Assembly (NCBI GenBank): GCA_012962595.1 | Contig: DTXE01000042.1 | Location: forward strand, 1-13,096 | Origin: Syntrophaceae bacterium | GTDB taxonomy: Bacteria > Desulfobacterota > DTXE01 | Direction: 5' to 3' | Length of the DNA: 13,096 nucleotides | Shown: piece after piece, positions 1 to 7,492 of the stretch | How positions within the stretch are numbered: the first letter of the stretch is position 1 | How the letters are laid out: every line of letters starts with the position of its first letter | The notes under the pieces: model-generated | What the model was told of the DNA's origin: nothing | Database searches by the model: none | The model's input: only the letters and a program-made list of their open reading frames with translations | Position numbers and translations under genes: made by a program

Positions 1-2
1 AG

Positions 3-2132
3 ATAAAAAGGCCCAAGAAGGAGCCTCCCAAGATAGTGGAAAAACCTGCCGAAATTATCAAACTACCGGAGCGTTTAGCAGGAGGACCAGGAGTTAGAGA
101 ACAATTACCCACCGTAGGAAAGCCCCCAGAGTCCTTAGAGATAAAAAAGGTGGTTAAGGTAGAGGAGGTTGAAGATAAATTACTTAAGAAAAAACGGCCA
201 AAGCGACATGTAGAGGAAGTAATCTTAAGACGCCCGCCTAGCAGAAAAAAGGAAATCCTCGAGAGGGCCCAATTGTATGAAGAGGACGAGAGGGCCATTA
301 GGCTATATAAGCCAAAGAAGCCTATAAAGGTAGCAGTTAAAAGGGTTCAAAAACCTGAAATAACTGTACCGAAGGCCATTAAGCGCCGGATCAAATTGGT
401 TGATACTATAACGGTTAGTGAGTTGGCCAAAAAGATGGGCATTAAGGGCAGTGAGGTTATTAAAAAACTAATGGCATGGGGGATGATGGCTACCCTGAAT
501 CAGGCCATAGACTTTGATACCGCTGCGCTAGTAGCTAGCGATTTTGATTATGAGGTGGAAAAGGTTGGCTTTGAGGAAGATCAAATCCTACAAGTCAAAG
601 AAGATACACCTGACAAGTTACACCCTAGGCCACCAGTGGTTACCATAATGGGCCATGTAGATCATGGTAAAACTTCGCTACTAGATGCTATTCGAGAAAC
701 AAAGGTGATGGAACAAGAGGCTGGTGGCATAACCCAACATATTGGAGCCTATCACGTCAGTTTGGATGGGAGGGATGTGATCTTTTTGGATACCCCTGGA
801 CACGAGGCCTTTACTGCTATGCGTGCACGGGGAGCCCAAGTGACAGACGTGGTGGTATTGGTAGTGGCTGCCGATGACGGAGTAATGGACCAAACCACAG
901 AAGCTATTAACCATGCCAGGGCAGCGAATGTCCCTATAATAGTGGCTATCAATAAGATAGATAAACCTGATGCCAATCCAGAGAAGGTAAAGAGACAACT
1001 TGCTGATTATGGTCTTGTACCTGAGGAATGGGGGGGGAATACTCTGTTTGCAAACATTTCTGCCAAGCAGAGGAAGGGAATTTCTGAACTTTTGGAAATG
1101 ATTGTGCTCCAGGCTGACGTTCTGGAACTTAAGGCAAATCCCGATAAACCGGCTCGAGGGCGGATTGTGGAGGCCAGATTAGATAAAGGCAAAGGTCCTG
1201 TGGCCACAGTTTTGGTGCAAGAAGGAACATTAAATGTAGGCGATCCATTTGTATGTGGGCTTACCTATGGTAGGGTTAGAGCTTTATTTGATGACACCGG
1301 AAGTAAAGTGAAAACTGCAGGTCCATCCTTACCGGTTGAGGTTCAGGGTATATCGGGGGTGCCCATGGCTGGTGATGAGTTTATCGTTGTTGAGGATGAA
1401 AAGAAGGCAAAGCAAGTATCTCTTTACCGACAGCAGAAACAAAGGGAGGCTGAAATTCTTAAAACCGGCAAAATTTCTTTAGACAAGCTTCATAAGCACA
1501 TCAAAGAAGGTAAAGTTAAAGAGCTTAATATAGTGCTTAGGGCGGATGTCCAAGGTTCAATTGAGGCCTTAAGTAATGCCTTAAAAAGGCTGAGTACCTC
1601 GGAGGTAACCATAAACATCCTGCACAGCTCAACGGGAGCCATTACAGAAACGGATGTTATGCTGGCTGCTGCTTCTAATGCTATTGTGATAGGATTCAAT
1701 GTCAGGCCAAATCCAAAGGCATATGAGCTGGCTAATCAAGAGAGGGTGGATGTCCGATATTATGATGTAATTTATAAGCTTACCTCTGACGTCAAGGATG
1801 CCATGGCAGGCTTACTTACCCCTACCTATGAAGAGAGGGTTTTAGGCCACGCCGAGGTAAGACAGCTGTTCTTTATCTCTAAGGTAGGCACTGTCGCCGG
1901 AAGCTACGTGACTGACGGAAAGATTGAAAGAGGCTGCAAGCTCCGTCTCATCCGAGATAACGCAGTGGTATATGACGGCAGGATTGCCTCCTTAAAGAGA
2001 TTCAAAGAGGATGTGAAGGAAGTTTTGGAAGGCTATGAATGCGGCATCCTTTTGGAGAATTATAATGACATAAAGGTCGGTGACATTTTAGAACCCTATG
2101 TCATAGAGGAAATAAAGCCCGTCTTAGAATAA
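3..2132 (+). CDS. infB: Translation initiation factor IF-2 (5' end outside window)
   Basis: IF-2 is the GTPase that places initiator fMet-tRNA on the 30S subunit and promotes 50S joining. The frame is open to the left edge (codons from base 3), and the N-terminal IF2_N module that normally opens the protein is absent, so the gene starts upstream; the GTG at 36 is not a credible start. Visible in order are a charged Lys/Glu-rich linker, an IF2_N module ([20 protein letters not shown], about 408-470), and the G domain: G1 GHVDHGKTS from 651, G3 DTPGH from 789, G4 NKID from 951 and G5 SAK near 1059. The C-terminal beta-barrel and IF2 domains follow, including [12 protein letters not shown] near 1530. 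The visible 709 residues fit a protein of roughly 850-950 aa. It heads the visible part of a long co-directional cluster; nusA is the usual upstream neighbour. Confidence 0.97.
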   Translation: MKRPKKEPPKIVEKPAEIIKLPERLAGGPGVREQLPTVGKPPESLEIKKVVKVEEVEDKLLKKKRPKRHVEEVILRRPPSRKKEILERAQLYEEDERAIRLYKPKKPIKVAVKRVQKPEITVPKAIKRRIKLVDTITVSELAKKMGIKGSEVIKKLMAWGMMATLNQAIDFDTAALVASDFDYEVEKVGFEEDQILQVKEDTPDKLHPRPPVVTIMGHVDHGKTSLLDAIRETKVMEQEAGGITQHIGAYHVSLDGRDVIFLDTPGHEAFTAMRARGAQVTDVVVLVVAADDGVMDQTTEAINHARAANVPIIVAINKIDKPDANPEKVKRQLADYGLVPEEWGGNTLFANISAKQRKGISELLEMIVLQADVLELKANPDKPARGRIVEARLDKGKGPVATVLVQEGTLNVGDPFVCGLTYGRVRALFDDTGSKVKTAGPSLPVEVQGISGVPMAGDEFIVVEDEKKAKQVSLYRQQKQREAEILKTGKISLDKLHKHIKEGKVKELNIVLRADVQGSIEALSNALKRLSTSEVTINILHSSTGAITETDVMLAAASNAIVIGFNVRPNPKAYELANQERVDVRYYDVIYKLTSDVKDAMAGLLTPTYEERVLGHAEVRQLFFISKVGTVAGSYVTDGKIERGCKLRLIRDNAVVYDGRIASLKRFKEDVKEVLEGYECGILLENYNDIKVGDILEPYVIEEIKPVLE

Positions 2133-2200
2133 TGAAGGGGCTAAGAATGGGTTTCTCTTGCCACATTTTGTGGTACCTTCAACCATCCAGTTATAAATAG
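2132..2200 (+). other. 22-codon ORF bridging infB and ylxP (possible leader or coupling ORF)
   Basis: The infB stop overlaps a start as TAATG. The ORF that begins there runs 22 codons ([20 protein letters not shown], then Tyr-Lys) to a TAG at 2198-2200, only three bases before the ylxP ATG and in the same frame as ylxP. There is no clear Shine-Dalgarno sequence before this ATG or before ylxP. A ribosome ending infB could restart here and be handed on to ylxP. The peptide itself matches nothing I recognise, and chance is a fair alternative in a 71-base gap. Confidence 0.25.
2159..2175 (+). repeat. Small hairpin in the infB-ylxP gap
   Basis: A perfect 5-bp inverted repeat CCACA-TTT-TGTGG (2161-2173) can be extended by a G:U and a T:A pair to a 7-bp stem spanning 2159-2175. 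No T-run follows, so it is not an intrinsic terminator. It could be an RNA processing or stability element, or chance. Confidence 0.35.
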
Positions 2201-2203
2201 GCC

Positions 2204-2491
2204 ATGGTAATTGGTGTCGGAAAGATAACTCTAAGGATACCCCATAATTCCTCTCTTAAAGGTAAAAGAATGGTGGTTAAAAGTATTACTGATAGGGTAA
2301 AGAGTAGATTCAATGTCTCTATTGCAGAGGTGGACCATCACGATCTTTGGCAGTTGATTCAGCTGGGGATGTCCTATATCGGAAATGACAGAAGGCATGT
2401 GAATTCCCGTTTAGACAAGGTGCTCAATTTTGTGGAAAATCTCAGAATAGCAGAGGTTATTGATAGAGAAATTGAAATTATTAATGTTTAA
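2204..2491 (+). CDS. ylxP: DUF503 / YlxP-like small protein
   Basis: This 95-aa protein belongs to the DUF503 family, whose genes commonly sit between infB and rbfA (for example ylxP of Bacillus). Family signatures are the hydrophobic start MVIGVGKITLRIP, then SLKGKRMVVKSI, FNVSIAEVDHHDLWQ and GNDRRHVNSRLDKVL. The length equals the family norm. The ATG at 2204 is the first start after an in-frame TAG at 2198 and matches the family N-terminus. Function is not established; the constant neighbourhood suggests a role linked to ribosome assembly or initiation. The upstream ribosome-binding site is poor (AUAGG at best), so translation may depend on coupling to infB. The rbfA ATG lies 15 bases after the stop. 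Confidence 0.93.
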   Translation: MVIGVGKITLRIPHNSSLKGKRMVVKSITDRVKSRFNVSIAEVDHHDLWQLIQLGMSYIGNDRRHVNSRLDKVLNFVENLRIAEVIDREIEIINV

Positions 2492-2496
2492 ATTTT

Positions 2497-2501
2497 GGAA
2501 G
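2497..2501 (+). promoter_or_regulatory. rbfA ribosome-binding site (decides the start)
   Basis: GGAAG lies 5 bases before the ATG at 2507. It argues against the longer TTG start at 2495. Confidence 0.65.
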
Positions 2502-2506
2502 AAAAA

Positions 2507-2845
2507 ATGGAATCTAAACGTGCTACAAGAGTCAGCAATGTGGTTAAAGAAGAGATTTCGGAAATATTGAGTAGGAAGGTAAAGGACCCTAGAGTAAAAT
2601 TGGTTACCATTACCGATGTTGCTATGACCCCCGACCTCCGTCTGGCTAGAGTATATTTTAGTTTCATGGGTAAAGGGGATGAAAAGGATAACGTGCTGAA
2701 GGGTCTTAATAGTGCATCAGGATTTATCAGACGAGAATTGGGAAAAAGGCTGGGGCTTCGCCATATACCAGATATCGTATTTGAGTACGACAGTTCTCTA
2801 GAATATGCCAGCCGAATCGATAGGATACTGAGAGAGATTACCTAG
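2507..2845 (+). CDS. rbfA: 30S ribosome-binding factor RbfA
   Basis: RbfA is a single KH-fold protein that binds immature 30S subunits near the 5' end of 16S rRNA and supports late maturation. The 112-aa product shows the family pattern: a basic start (KRATRVSNVVKEEISEIL), KVKDPR, the strand LVTITDVAMTPDLRLARVYF and a C-terminal RIDRILREI. I chose the ATG at 2507 over the in-frame TTG at 2495 because GGAAG at 2497-2501 lies 5 bases upstream of the ATG and the TTG would overlap that site. The stop TAG at 2843-2845 shares its G with a GTG start of truB (TAGTG), indicating translational coupling. Confidence 0.95.
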   Translation: MESKRATRVSNVVKEEISEILSRKVKDPRVKLVTITDVAMTPDLRLARVYFSFMGKGDEKDNVLKGLNSASGFIRRELGKRLGLRHIPDIVFEYDSSLEYASRIDRILREIT

Positions 2846-3606
2846 TGACCCTGAAAAATAGGCAGCTTGCACTTCATAACTCTCAAGATATGGATGGTGT
2901 TTTAATACTTGACAAGCCAGAAGGAATAACCTCTTTTGGGGTTGTTAAGGCGGTTAAAGGGACCCTCAAGGCTAAAAAGGTGGGACATGCGGGTACCCTA
3001 GATCCTTTCGCTACGGGTGTTTTGCCCATCCTCATTAATAAGGCAACCAAGATAGCCTCAGATCTATTGGATAAGGATAAAGAATATTCAGCCACTATGA
3101 AATTGGGTGTCGAGACCGATACCCAGGACTTGACGGGAAAGATAGTTTATGAATCTCCTGAGATAGCTTTTGAGTGGGAGGAGATTGAGTCAGTCTTCAA
3201 GAGATTCATAGGCAAAATAAAACAGACCCCCCCTGCATTTTCTGCTATAAAATACCAAGGGATTCCTTTGTATAAATGGACTAGAATGGGAGAGAAAATT
3301 CCCAAAAAGTGTAGAATGGTTGAGGTTTATTCCCTCAAAATCAAGGCACTTGACTTGCCTTATGTGACCTTTGATATAACTTGCTCAAAGGGTACCTATA
3401 TTCGAACCCTATGTACAGATATAGGAAGACTGTTAGGTTGTGGTGCCCACCTAACCCGCCTTAGGCGACTTAGGTGCGGTAGGTTTACCTTAAAACATGC
3501 CATTCCCTTAAAAGATATAAAACCTCTATTTAAGGCTAATTCACTTAGAGATAGACTGATTAGTATTGAGGAAGTCCTGGGGAAGGAGGTATTAAGGTGG
3601 GATTAA
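2845..3606 (+). CDS. truB: tRNA pseudouridine(55) synthase TruB
   Basis: TruB isomerises uridine 55 in the T-loop of tRNAs to pseudouridine. Motifs are [15 protein letters not shown] near the N-terminus, [15 protein letters not shown] carrying the catalytic Asp (codon 3001-3003, residue 53 from the GTG), [26 protein letters not shown] and [15 protein letters not shown]. The GTG at 2845 overlaps the rbfA stop and gives 253 aa. The in-frame ATG at 2890 gives 238 aa and fits the classic TruB N-terminus better, but has no Shine-Dalgarno sequence. The start is therefore uncertain by 15 residues; I kept the coupled GTG. The 3' end overlaps rpsO by 10 bases. Confidence 0.96.
   Translation: MTLKNRQLALHNSQDMDGVLILDKPEGITSFGVVKAVKGTLKAKKVGHAGTLDPFATGVLPILINKATKIASDLLDKDKEYSATMKLGVETDTQDLTGKIVYESPEIAFEWEEIESVFKRFIGKIKQTPPAFSAIKYQGIPLYKWTRMGEKIPKKCRMVEVYSLKIKALDLPYVTFDITCSKGTYIRTLCTDIGRLLGCGAHLTRLRRLRCGRFTLKHAIPLKDIKPLFKANSLRDRLISIEEVLGKEVLRWD
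3583..3590 (+). promoter_or_regulatory. Strong ribosome-binding site for rpsO
   Basis: AAGGAGGT is an eight-base match to the anti-Shine-Dalgarno sequence, 6 bases before the GTG at 3597. It lies inside the end of truB and is the strongest ribosome-binding site in the window, as expected for a ribosomal protein gene. Confidence 0.85.
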
Positions 3607-3866
3607 CACCGGAGAAGAAAAGGGATATTATTGAACAGTTTAAGACTCACCAGGCGGATACTGGATCACCTGAAGTCCAGATAGCCTTGTTGAGTGAGCG
3701 TATTAACTACTTAACGGAACATTTTAAGACCCATACAAAAGACCACCATTCCCGTCGCGGATTGCTTAAGATGGTGAGTCAAAGACGTCAACTTTTAAAT
3801 TACCTTAAAAAAAAGGATATAGCAAGATATCGGACTTTAATCGACCGGTTGGGTATCCGAAAGTAG
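3597..3866 (+). CDS. rpsO: 30S ribosomal protein S15
   Basis: S15 is a primary-binding protein of the 16S rRNA central domain and forms an intersubunit bridge. The 89-aa product is the standard length. It shows the hallmark helices: [61 protein letters not shown] and [12 protein letters not shown]. The GTG start is fixed by the very strong AAGGAGGT upstream. It overlaps the end of truB by 10 bases and is followed 25 bases later by pnp, the classic rpsO-pnp pair. That gap is too short to hold an RNase III-type leader hairpin like the one that controls pnp in enterobacteria. Confidence 0.98.
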   Translation: MGLTPEKKRDIIEQFKTHQADTGSPEVQIALLSERINYLTEHFKTHTKDHHSRRGLLKMVSQRRQLLNYLKKKDIARYRTLIDRLGIRK

Positions 3867-3878
3867 GGGGTGGGTTTT

Positions 3879-3883
3879 GGAGG
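3879..3883 (+). promoter_or_regulatory. pnp ribosome-binding site (decides the start)
   Basis: GGAGG lies 8 bases before the ATG at 3892. A start at the TTG of 3877 would place this site inside the gene. Confidence 0.75.
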
Positions 3884-3891
3884 AAAAGATT

Positions 3892-5988
3892 ATGTCAAAA
3901 TGTGTAGAGACTAACTTAGGAGGAAGAATGCTCGCCATAGAAGTGGGAAAGGTTGCCAAACAGGCTAATGGCTCTGCTTTGGTTAAATACGGCGAGACAG
4001 TGGTTTTAGTTACAGCAGTAGCCTCTAAGGAACCGAGGAAAGAGGACTTTTTTCCCCTCACCGTAGACTATCAGGAAATGGCCTTTGCTGTTGGTAAAAT
4101 TCCTGGTGGATTTTTCAGGAGAGAGATAGGTAGACCCAGTGAGAGGGAGACATTGACTTCAAGGCTTATTGATAGGGCACTTCGGCCCCTTTTCCCCTCT
4201 GGTTACTGTAACGAAGTTCAAATCATTGCTACTGTATCATCAGCGGACCAAGAAAACGATCCCGACACCTTGGCTATAATTGGTGCTTCTACAGCCCTAG
4301 AGATTTCTGACGTTCCCTTTATGGGTCCCGTGGCCGGTGTACGTGTGGGAAAGATTGATGGGAAACTGGTGGTAAATCCCACCAACTCCCAGTTAAAAAC
4401 CAGCACCCTAAATCTAGTTGTGGCAGGAACCAAGGAGGCAGTAGTAATGGTTGAAGGTGGATCTTTGGAACTTTCTGAGGATGAAATCCTGGATGCCATC
4501 ATTTTCGGCCATGAATCGCTGAGGCCTTTGGTAGAGATTCAAGAGGCACTTAAGGAGATGAAAGGAAAGGAGAAAATGGAGGTCAAGGCAAAAGTGTGGG
4601 ATGAGGCCTTATATAATCATATTTTGGCCCTATCCACTGAGCCATTAAAGGAGGCCTTTACTATTTCAGGCAAAATAGAGAGAGAAAAGAAGTTACATGA
4701 AATCTCTCTTTCCATAATAGAAAAACTGGGGGAGGAGATCCAAGAGCAAGAAGAGGAGATAGCATCAATTCTCTATGATATTGAAAAGGCATTGGTGAGG
4801 GATCTGGTATTAAAACAGGGAAGGCGGATCGACGGTAGGAGCTTTAGTGAAATTCGGCCCATTACCTGCGAAGTAGGTGTACTCCCACGAACCCATGGCT
4901 CGGCACTATTTACTCGTGGGGAAACCCAGGCTTTGGTAGTCACCACTCTGGGTTCATCAGCGGACGAGCAAAGAATTGAGTCGCTTAATGGAGATCTCTT
5001 TAAATCTTTTATGCTTCACTATAATTTCCCGCCTTACTGTACAGGAGAGGTTAAGAGACTAAGAGGTCCCGGTAGGCGTGAAATTGGTCATGGTGCTTTA
5101 GCAGAAAGGGCTATTTCTTCAGTATTGCCTTCATATGAAGATTTTCCTTATACTATCAGGGTTGTCTCTAACATACTGGAGTCCAACGGTTCATCATCGA
5201 TGGCTACTGTTTGCGGTGCTAGTCTGTCCTTAATGGATGCAGGAGTTCCCATAAAGACAGCGGTGGCAGGGATAGCCATGGGCCTCATGGTAGAAGATGG
5301 CCAGGTGGCAATACTTTCGGATATCATCGGAGACGAAGACCATTTTGGTGATATGGATTTCAAGGTTTCTGGAACGTCCCGTGGGATCACTGCAATCCAG
5401 ATGGATATAAAAACTGAAGGGATTACCCCCGACATCATGAGGCGTGCTCTCTACCAGGCAAGGGAAGGAAGACTGTTTATCTTGGAGGAAATGAAGAATG
5501 TGATTGATAAACCTAGAGGTGAGCTATCCCCGTTTGCTCCCAAGATTACCACTCTTGAGGTTAGTTCTGAGAAGGTAGGTGACATCATAGGTCCTGGGGG
5601 AAGGACCATAAAAGGCATTCAGGCCGAAACAGGAGTTAAGATAGATATTGAGGATACGGGGAGGGTATGTATTGTATCCCAGGATAAAAAGGCTAATGAG
5701 AAGGCTGTCCATATGATCAAAAGGATTGTACAGGAGGTTGAGGTAGGTGGTCTCTATATGGGTACGGTTAAAAAGGTTACGGACTTTGGTGCCTTTGTGG
5801 AGATATTGCCAGGTACTGATGGATTAGTTCACATATCCCAGCTTGATACCAAACGTGTAAGGAGGGTAACTGATATAATTAGGGAAGGTGATGAGGTTTT
5901 AGTCAAGGTATTAGGCATTGATAGCCATGGAAAGATATCCTTAAGTCGCAAAGCTGCCCTGGGTGAGACCTTAAAAGATCGCAGCTGA
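3892..5988 (+). CDS. pnp: Polyribonucleotide nucleotidyltransferase (PNPase)
   Basis: PNPase degrades RNA 3' to 5' phosphorolytically and can synthesise tails in reverse; it acts as a trimer, often within a degradosome. The 698-aa length is typical. Order: first RNase PH domain ([32 protein letters not shown]), the helical linker, the second RNase PH domain ([32 protein letters not shown] with Asp487, Asp489 and Lys491 in the catalytic region), a KH domain near residues 560-590 ([13 protein letters not shown]), and an S1 domain from about 618 ([23 protein letters not shown]). I chose the ATG at 3892 over the TTG at 3877 because GGAGG at 3879-3883 is 8 bases before the ATG and the TTG overlaps it. 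dut follows after 12 bases. Confidence 0.98.
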   Translation: MSKCVETNLGGRMLAIEVGKVAKQANGSALVKYGETVVLVTAVASKEPRKEDFFPLTVDYQEMAFAVGKIPGGFFRREIGRPSERETLTSRLIDRALRPLFPSGYCNEVQIIATVSSADQENDPDTLAIIGASTALEISDVPFMGPVAGVRVGKIDGKLVVNPTNSQLKTSTLNLVVAGTKEAVVMVEGGSLELSEDEILDAIIFGHESLRPLVEIQEALKEMKGKEKMEVKAKVWDEALYNHILALSTEPLKEAFTISGKIEREKKLHEISLSIIEKLGEEIQEQEEEIASILYDIEKALVRDLVLKQGRRIDGRSFSEIRPITCEVGVLPRTHGSALFTRGETQALVVTTLGSSADEQRIESLNGDLFKSFMLHYNFPPYCTGEVKRLRGPGRREIGHGALAERAISSVLPSYEDFPYTIRVVSNILESNGSSSMATVCGASLSLMDAGVPIKTAVAGIAMGLMVEDGQVAILSDIIGDEDHFGDMDFKVSGTSRGITAIQMDIKTEGITPDIMRRALYQAREGRLFILEEMKNVIDKPRGELSPFAPKITTLEVSSEKVGDIIGPGGRTIKGIQAETGVKIDIEDTGRVCIVSQDKKANEKAVHMIKRIVQEVEVGGLYMGTVKKVTDFGAFVEILPGTDGLVHISQLDTKRVRRVTDIIREGDEVLVKVLGIDSHGKISLSRKAALGETLKDRS

Positions 5989-6000
5989 ACGTAGATTTTG

Positions 6001-6456
6001 ATGAAAAACATCAAATTAAAAGTCAAAAGGGTAAGGGGCGACAAGGATAAGGATATACCCCTTCCTGCGTACATGACTTCCCATGCCTCGGGAATGGACC
6101 TCTTTGCAGCCGTGGATAGCGAACTGGTGTTACACCCCGGGGAAATAAAACTCATCCCCACTGGTATAGCAGTCGCTTTACCTCACGGTTTTGAGGCTCA
6201 GATTCGACCTCGAAGTGGTCTTGCCCTGAAACATGGTCTGGGATTGGTCAATTCTCCGGGTACTATAGATGCCGATTTTCGTGGGGAAATTTGTGTAATC
6301 GCCATCAATTTCGGCTCTAAACCTATTACTATTAAAAGAGGAGAGCGGATTGCCCAAATGGTATTGGGTCAAGTGTGCAGGGCCTCTATTGAGTTGGTGG
6401 AGGAATTGGATATTACAAACCGGGGCCTATTGGGATTTGGACATACGGGCCAATAA
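6001..6456 (+). CDS. dut: Deoxyuridine 5'-triphosphate nucleotidohydrolase (dUTPase)
   Basis: The trimeric dUTPase hydrolyses dUTP to dUMP and pyrophosphate, keeping uracil out of DNA and feeding dTMP synthesis. The 151-aa product carries the five family motifs: ASGMDLFA (1), [11 protein letters not shown] (2), [14 protein letters not shown] (3, with the catalytic Asp90 in GTID), RGERIAQMV (4) and [10 protein letters not shown] (5). Motif 5 reads GLLGFG where GEGGFG is usual, but the GFGHTG tail matches well. The ATG at 6001 directly follows an in-frame TTG; there is no evident ribosome-binding site, so it is probably translated by coupling to pnp 12 bases upstream. Its stop is one base before hypA, which makes it the join between the housekeeping and hydrogenase halves. 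Confidence 0.96.
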   Translation: MKNIKLKVKRVRGDKDKDIPLPAYMTSHASGMDLFAAVDSELVLHPGEIKLIPTGIAVALPHGFEAQIRPRSGLALKHGLGLVNSPGTIDADFRGEICVIAINFGSKPITIKRGERIAQMVLGQVCRASIELVEELDITNRGLLGFGHTGQ

Positions 6457-6457
6457 C

Positions 6458-6799
6458 ATGCACGAGTTATCCATTGCCCAGAGTCTACTGGATATAATTA
6501 TTCAAGAGGTTAATAAAAATTCAATTTCTAAGGTTACATGGGTGAAGTTAAGGGTGGGGAAATTCACCAGCATCGAACCATCTTGTCTCAGTTTTTGCTT
6601 CGAGCTTTTAAGTAAGGACACCCCGGCCGAGGGGGCACATCTCAGGATAGAAAGTGTATCCATTAGAGGAAAATGCCGAAACTGCCAAGAGGTTTTTGAG
6701 CCTAATGACTTTTTATTTGTATGTCCCACCTGTTCAGGTCAGGATATAGAAATAATTAATGGTAGAGAGCTTTACATCCAAGAGATTGAGGGTGACTGA
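6458..6799 (+). CDS. hypA: Hydrogenase nickel-incorporation protein HypA
   Basis: HypA is the zinc and nickel metallochaperone that works with HypB to deliver Ni to the large subunit of [NiFe] hydrogenase. The ATG at 6458 gives the hallmark N-terminus Met-His-Glu (nickel site) in MHELSIAQSLLDII, and 113 aa, the usual size. The zinc-binding loop is visible as Cys73-x2-Cys76 and Cys89-x2-Cys92 (CRNC and CPTC). A longer in-frame start at 6350 would lie deep inside dut and add residues foreign to the family. It begins one base after the dut stop (TAACATG), so it is almost certainly co-translated. hypB follows after 21 bases. Confidence 0.97.
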   Translation: MHELSIAQSLLDIIIQEVNKNSISKVTWVKLRVGKFTSIEPSCLSFCFELLSKDTPAEGAHLRIESVSIRGKCRNCQEVFEPNDFLFVCPTCSGQDIEIINGRELYIQEIEGD

Positions 6800-6803
6800 G
6801 CAT

Positions 6804-6812
6804 AGAGGAAGG
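6804..6812 (+). promoter_or_regulatory. hypB ribosome-binding site
   Basis: AGAGGAAGG ends 8 bases before the TTG at 6821. It supports this non-ATG start for hypB, which also gives the family N-terminus. Confidence 0.55.
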
Positions 6813-6820
6813 TTAACTAG

Positions 6821-7492
6821 TTGAAGATACCGGTGGTGAGAAATATCCTAGAGGTCAATGAGCGTATAGCGGCTGAAAACCGAAGGATATTTAGTGAGAA
6901 CAAAGTGTTGGTTTTAAATCTCATTAGCTCACCTGGGGCAGGTAAAACCTCACTACTTGAGCACACCATAGATGCACTCCATAAGGAAATACGTATAGGA
7001 GTTATAGAAGGAGACATACAATCTAACATCGATGCAAAGAGAATTTCTAAGAAGGGTATTCCCACTGTTCAGATTAATACAGATGGGGCCTGCCATCTAG
7101 ATGGGAACATGATTAGAGAAACATTAAATTCCCTAAACCTAGAATCCCTCGATCTTCTGATAATAGAGAATGTAGGCAATCTAGTGTGTCCTGCCGAATT
7201 TGATACAGGAGAAAATCATAAGATAATGTTATTAAGTATCCCTGAAGGGGACGATAAACCAGTAAAATATCCTCTTATCTTTCGCCAATCCAGTGTATTA
7301 TTGATCAACAAGATAGATTTACTTCCTTATGTAGACTGCGATATAAATAAAATCAAGAAGTTATCCTATAGGATAAATCCCAATCTTACCATCTTTGAAG
7401 TCTCCTGCAAAACCCAAGAGGGCCTCTCCCAATGGTATCGCTGGGTTAAGAAAAAGGTTAACGCACTTGCCAGAAAAAAGAGCCAAAGGTAG
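6821..7492 (+). CDS. hypB: Hydrogenase nickel-incorporation GTPase HypB
   Basis: HypB is a SIMIBI-class GTPase that dimerises with GTP and drives nickel transfer with HypA. The 223-aa protein starts KIPVVRNILEVNERIAAENR, as in the family, from a TTG with AGAGGAAGG upstream. The P-loop SSPGAGKTS contains Lys42, EGDIQSNIDAKRI follows, then the GTPase-domain metal site Cys91-His92 (CHLDGNM) and Cys123 (NLVCPAEFD), and NKIDL from Asn163. It lacks both the N-terminal CxxCGC nickel motif and any His-rich stretch, so it is the short catalytic form without nickel storage. The 3' end overlaps the chosen hypF start by 26 bases. Confidence 0.97.
   Translation: MKIPVVRNILEVNERIAAENRRIFSENKVLVLNLISSPGAGKTSLLEHTIDALHKEIRIGVIEGDIQSNIDAKRISKKGIPTVQINTDGACHLDGNMIRETLNSLNLESLDLLIIENVGNLVCPAEFDTGENHKIMLLSIPEGDDKPVKYPLIFRQSSVLLINKIDLLPYVDCDINKIKKLSYRINPNLTIFEVSCKTQEGLSQWYRWVKKKVNALARKKSQR

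Noticed and set aside
681..998. Antisense ORFs opposite infB (also 752-976, 1007-1207, 1490-1699)
   Set aside because: They lie wholly within the conserved IF-2 frame, have no ribosome-binding sites and no recognisable domains; they are shadows of the real gene.
3432..3455. Seven-base inverted repeat GTTAGGT / ACCTAAC within truB
   Set aside because: It encodes the conserved GAHLTRLRR region of TruB, so the repeat is explained by codon choice; there is no T-tract.
3807..3814. A8 run in rpsO as a programmed slippage site
   Set aside because: It encodes the conserved Lys-rich stretch of S15, the frame is intact, and no alternative product ending is evident.
4218..5712. Antisense ORFs opposite pnp (4218-4502, 5148-5438, 5524-5712)
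   Set aside because: The translations are low-complexity mirrors of PNPase codons, with no family features.
5829..6372. Antisense ORFs over the pnp-dut junction and dut
   Set aside because: They overlap intact pnp and dut, with no start signals or recognisable motifs.
6350..6457. Longer hypA starting inside dut
   Set aside because: HypA must begin Met-His-Glu for nickel binding; the ATG at 6458 gives exactly this, while the extension is dut sequence in another frame.
7395..7466. Longer hypF start at TTG 7395
   Set aside because: It would overlap hypB by 98 bases and add a Lys/Pro-rich tail absent from the acylphosphatase domain; TTG 7467 is closer to the family start.
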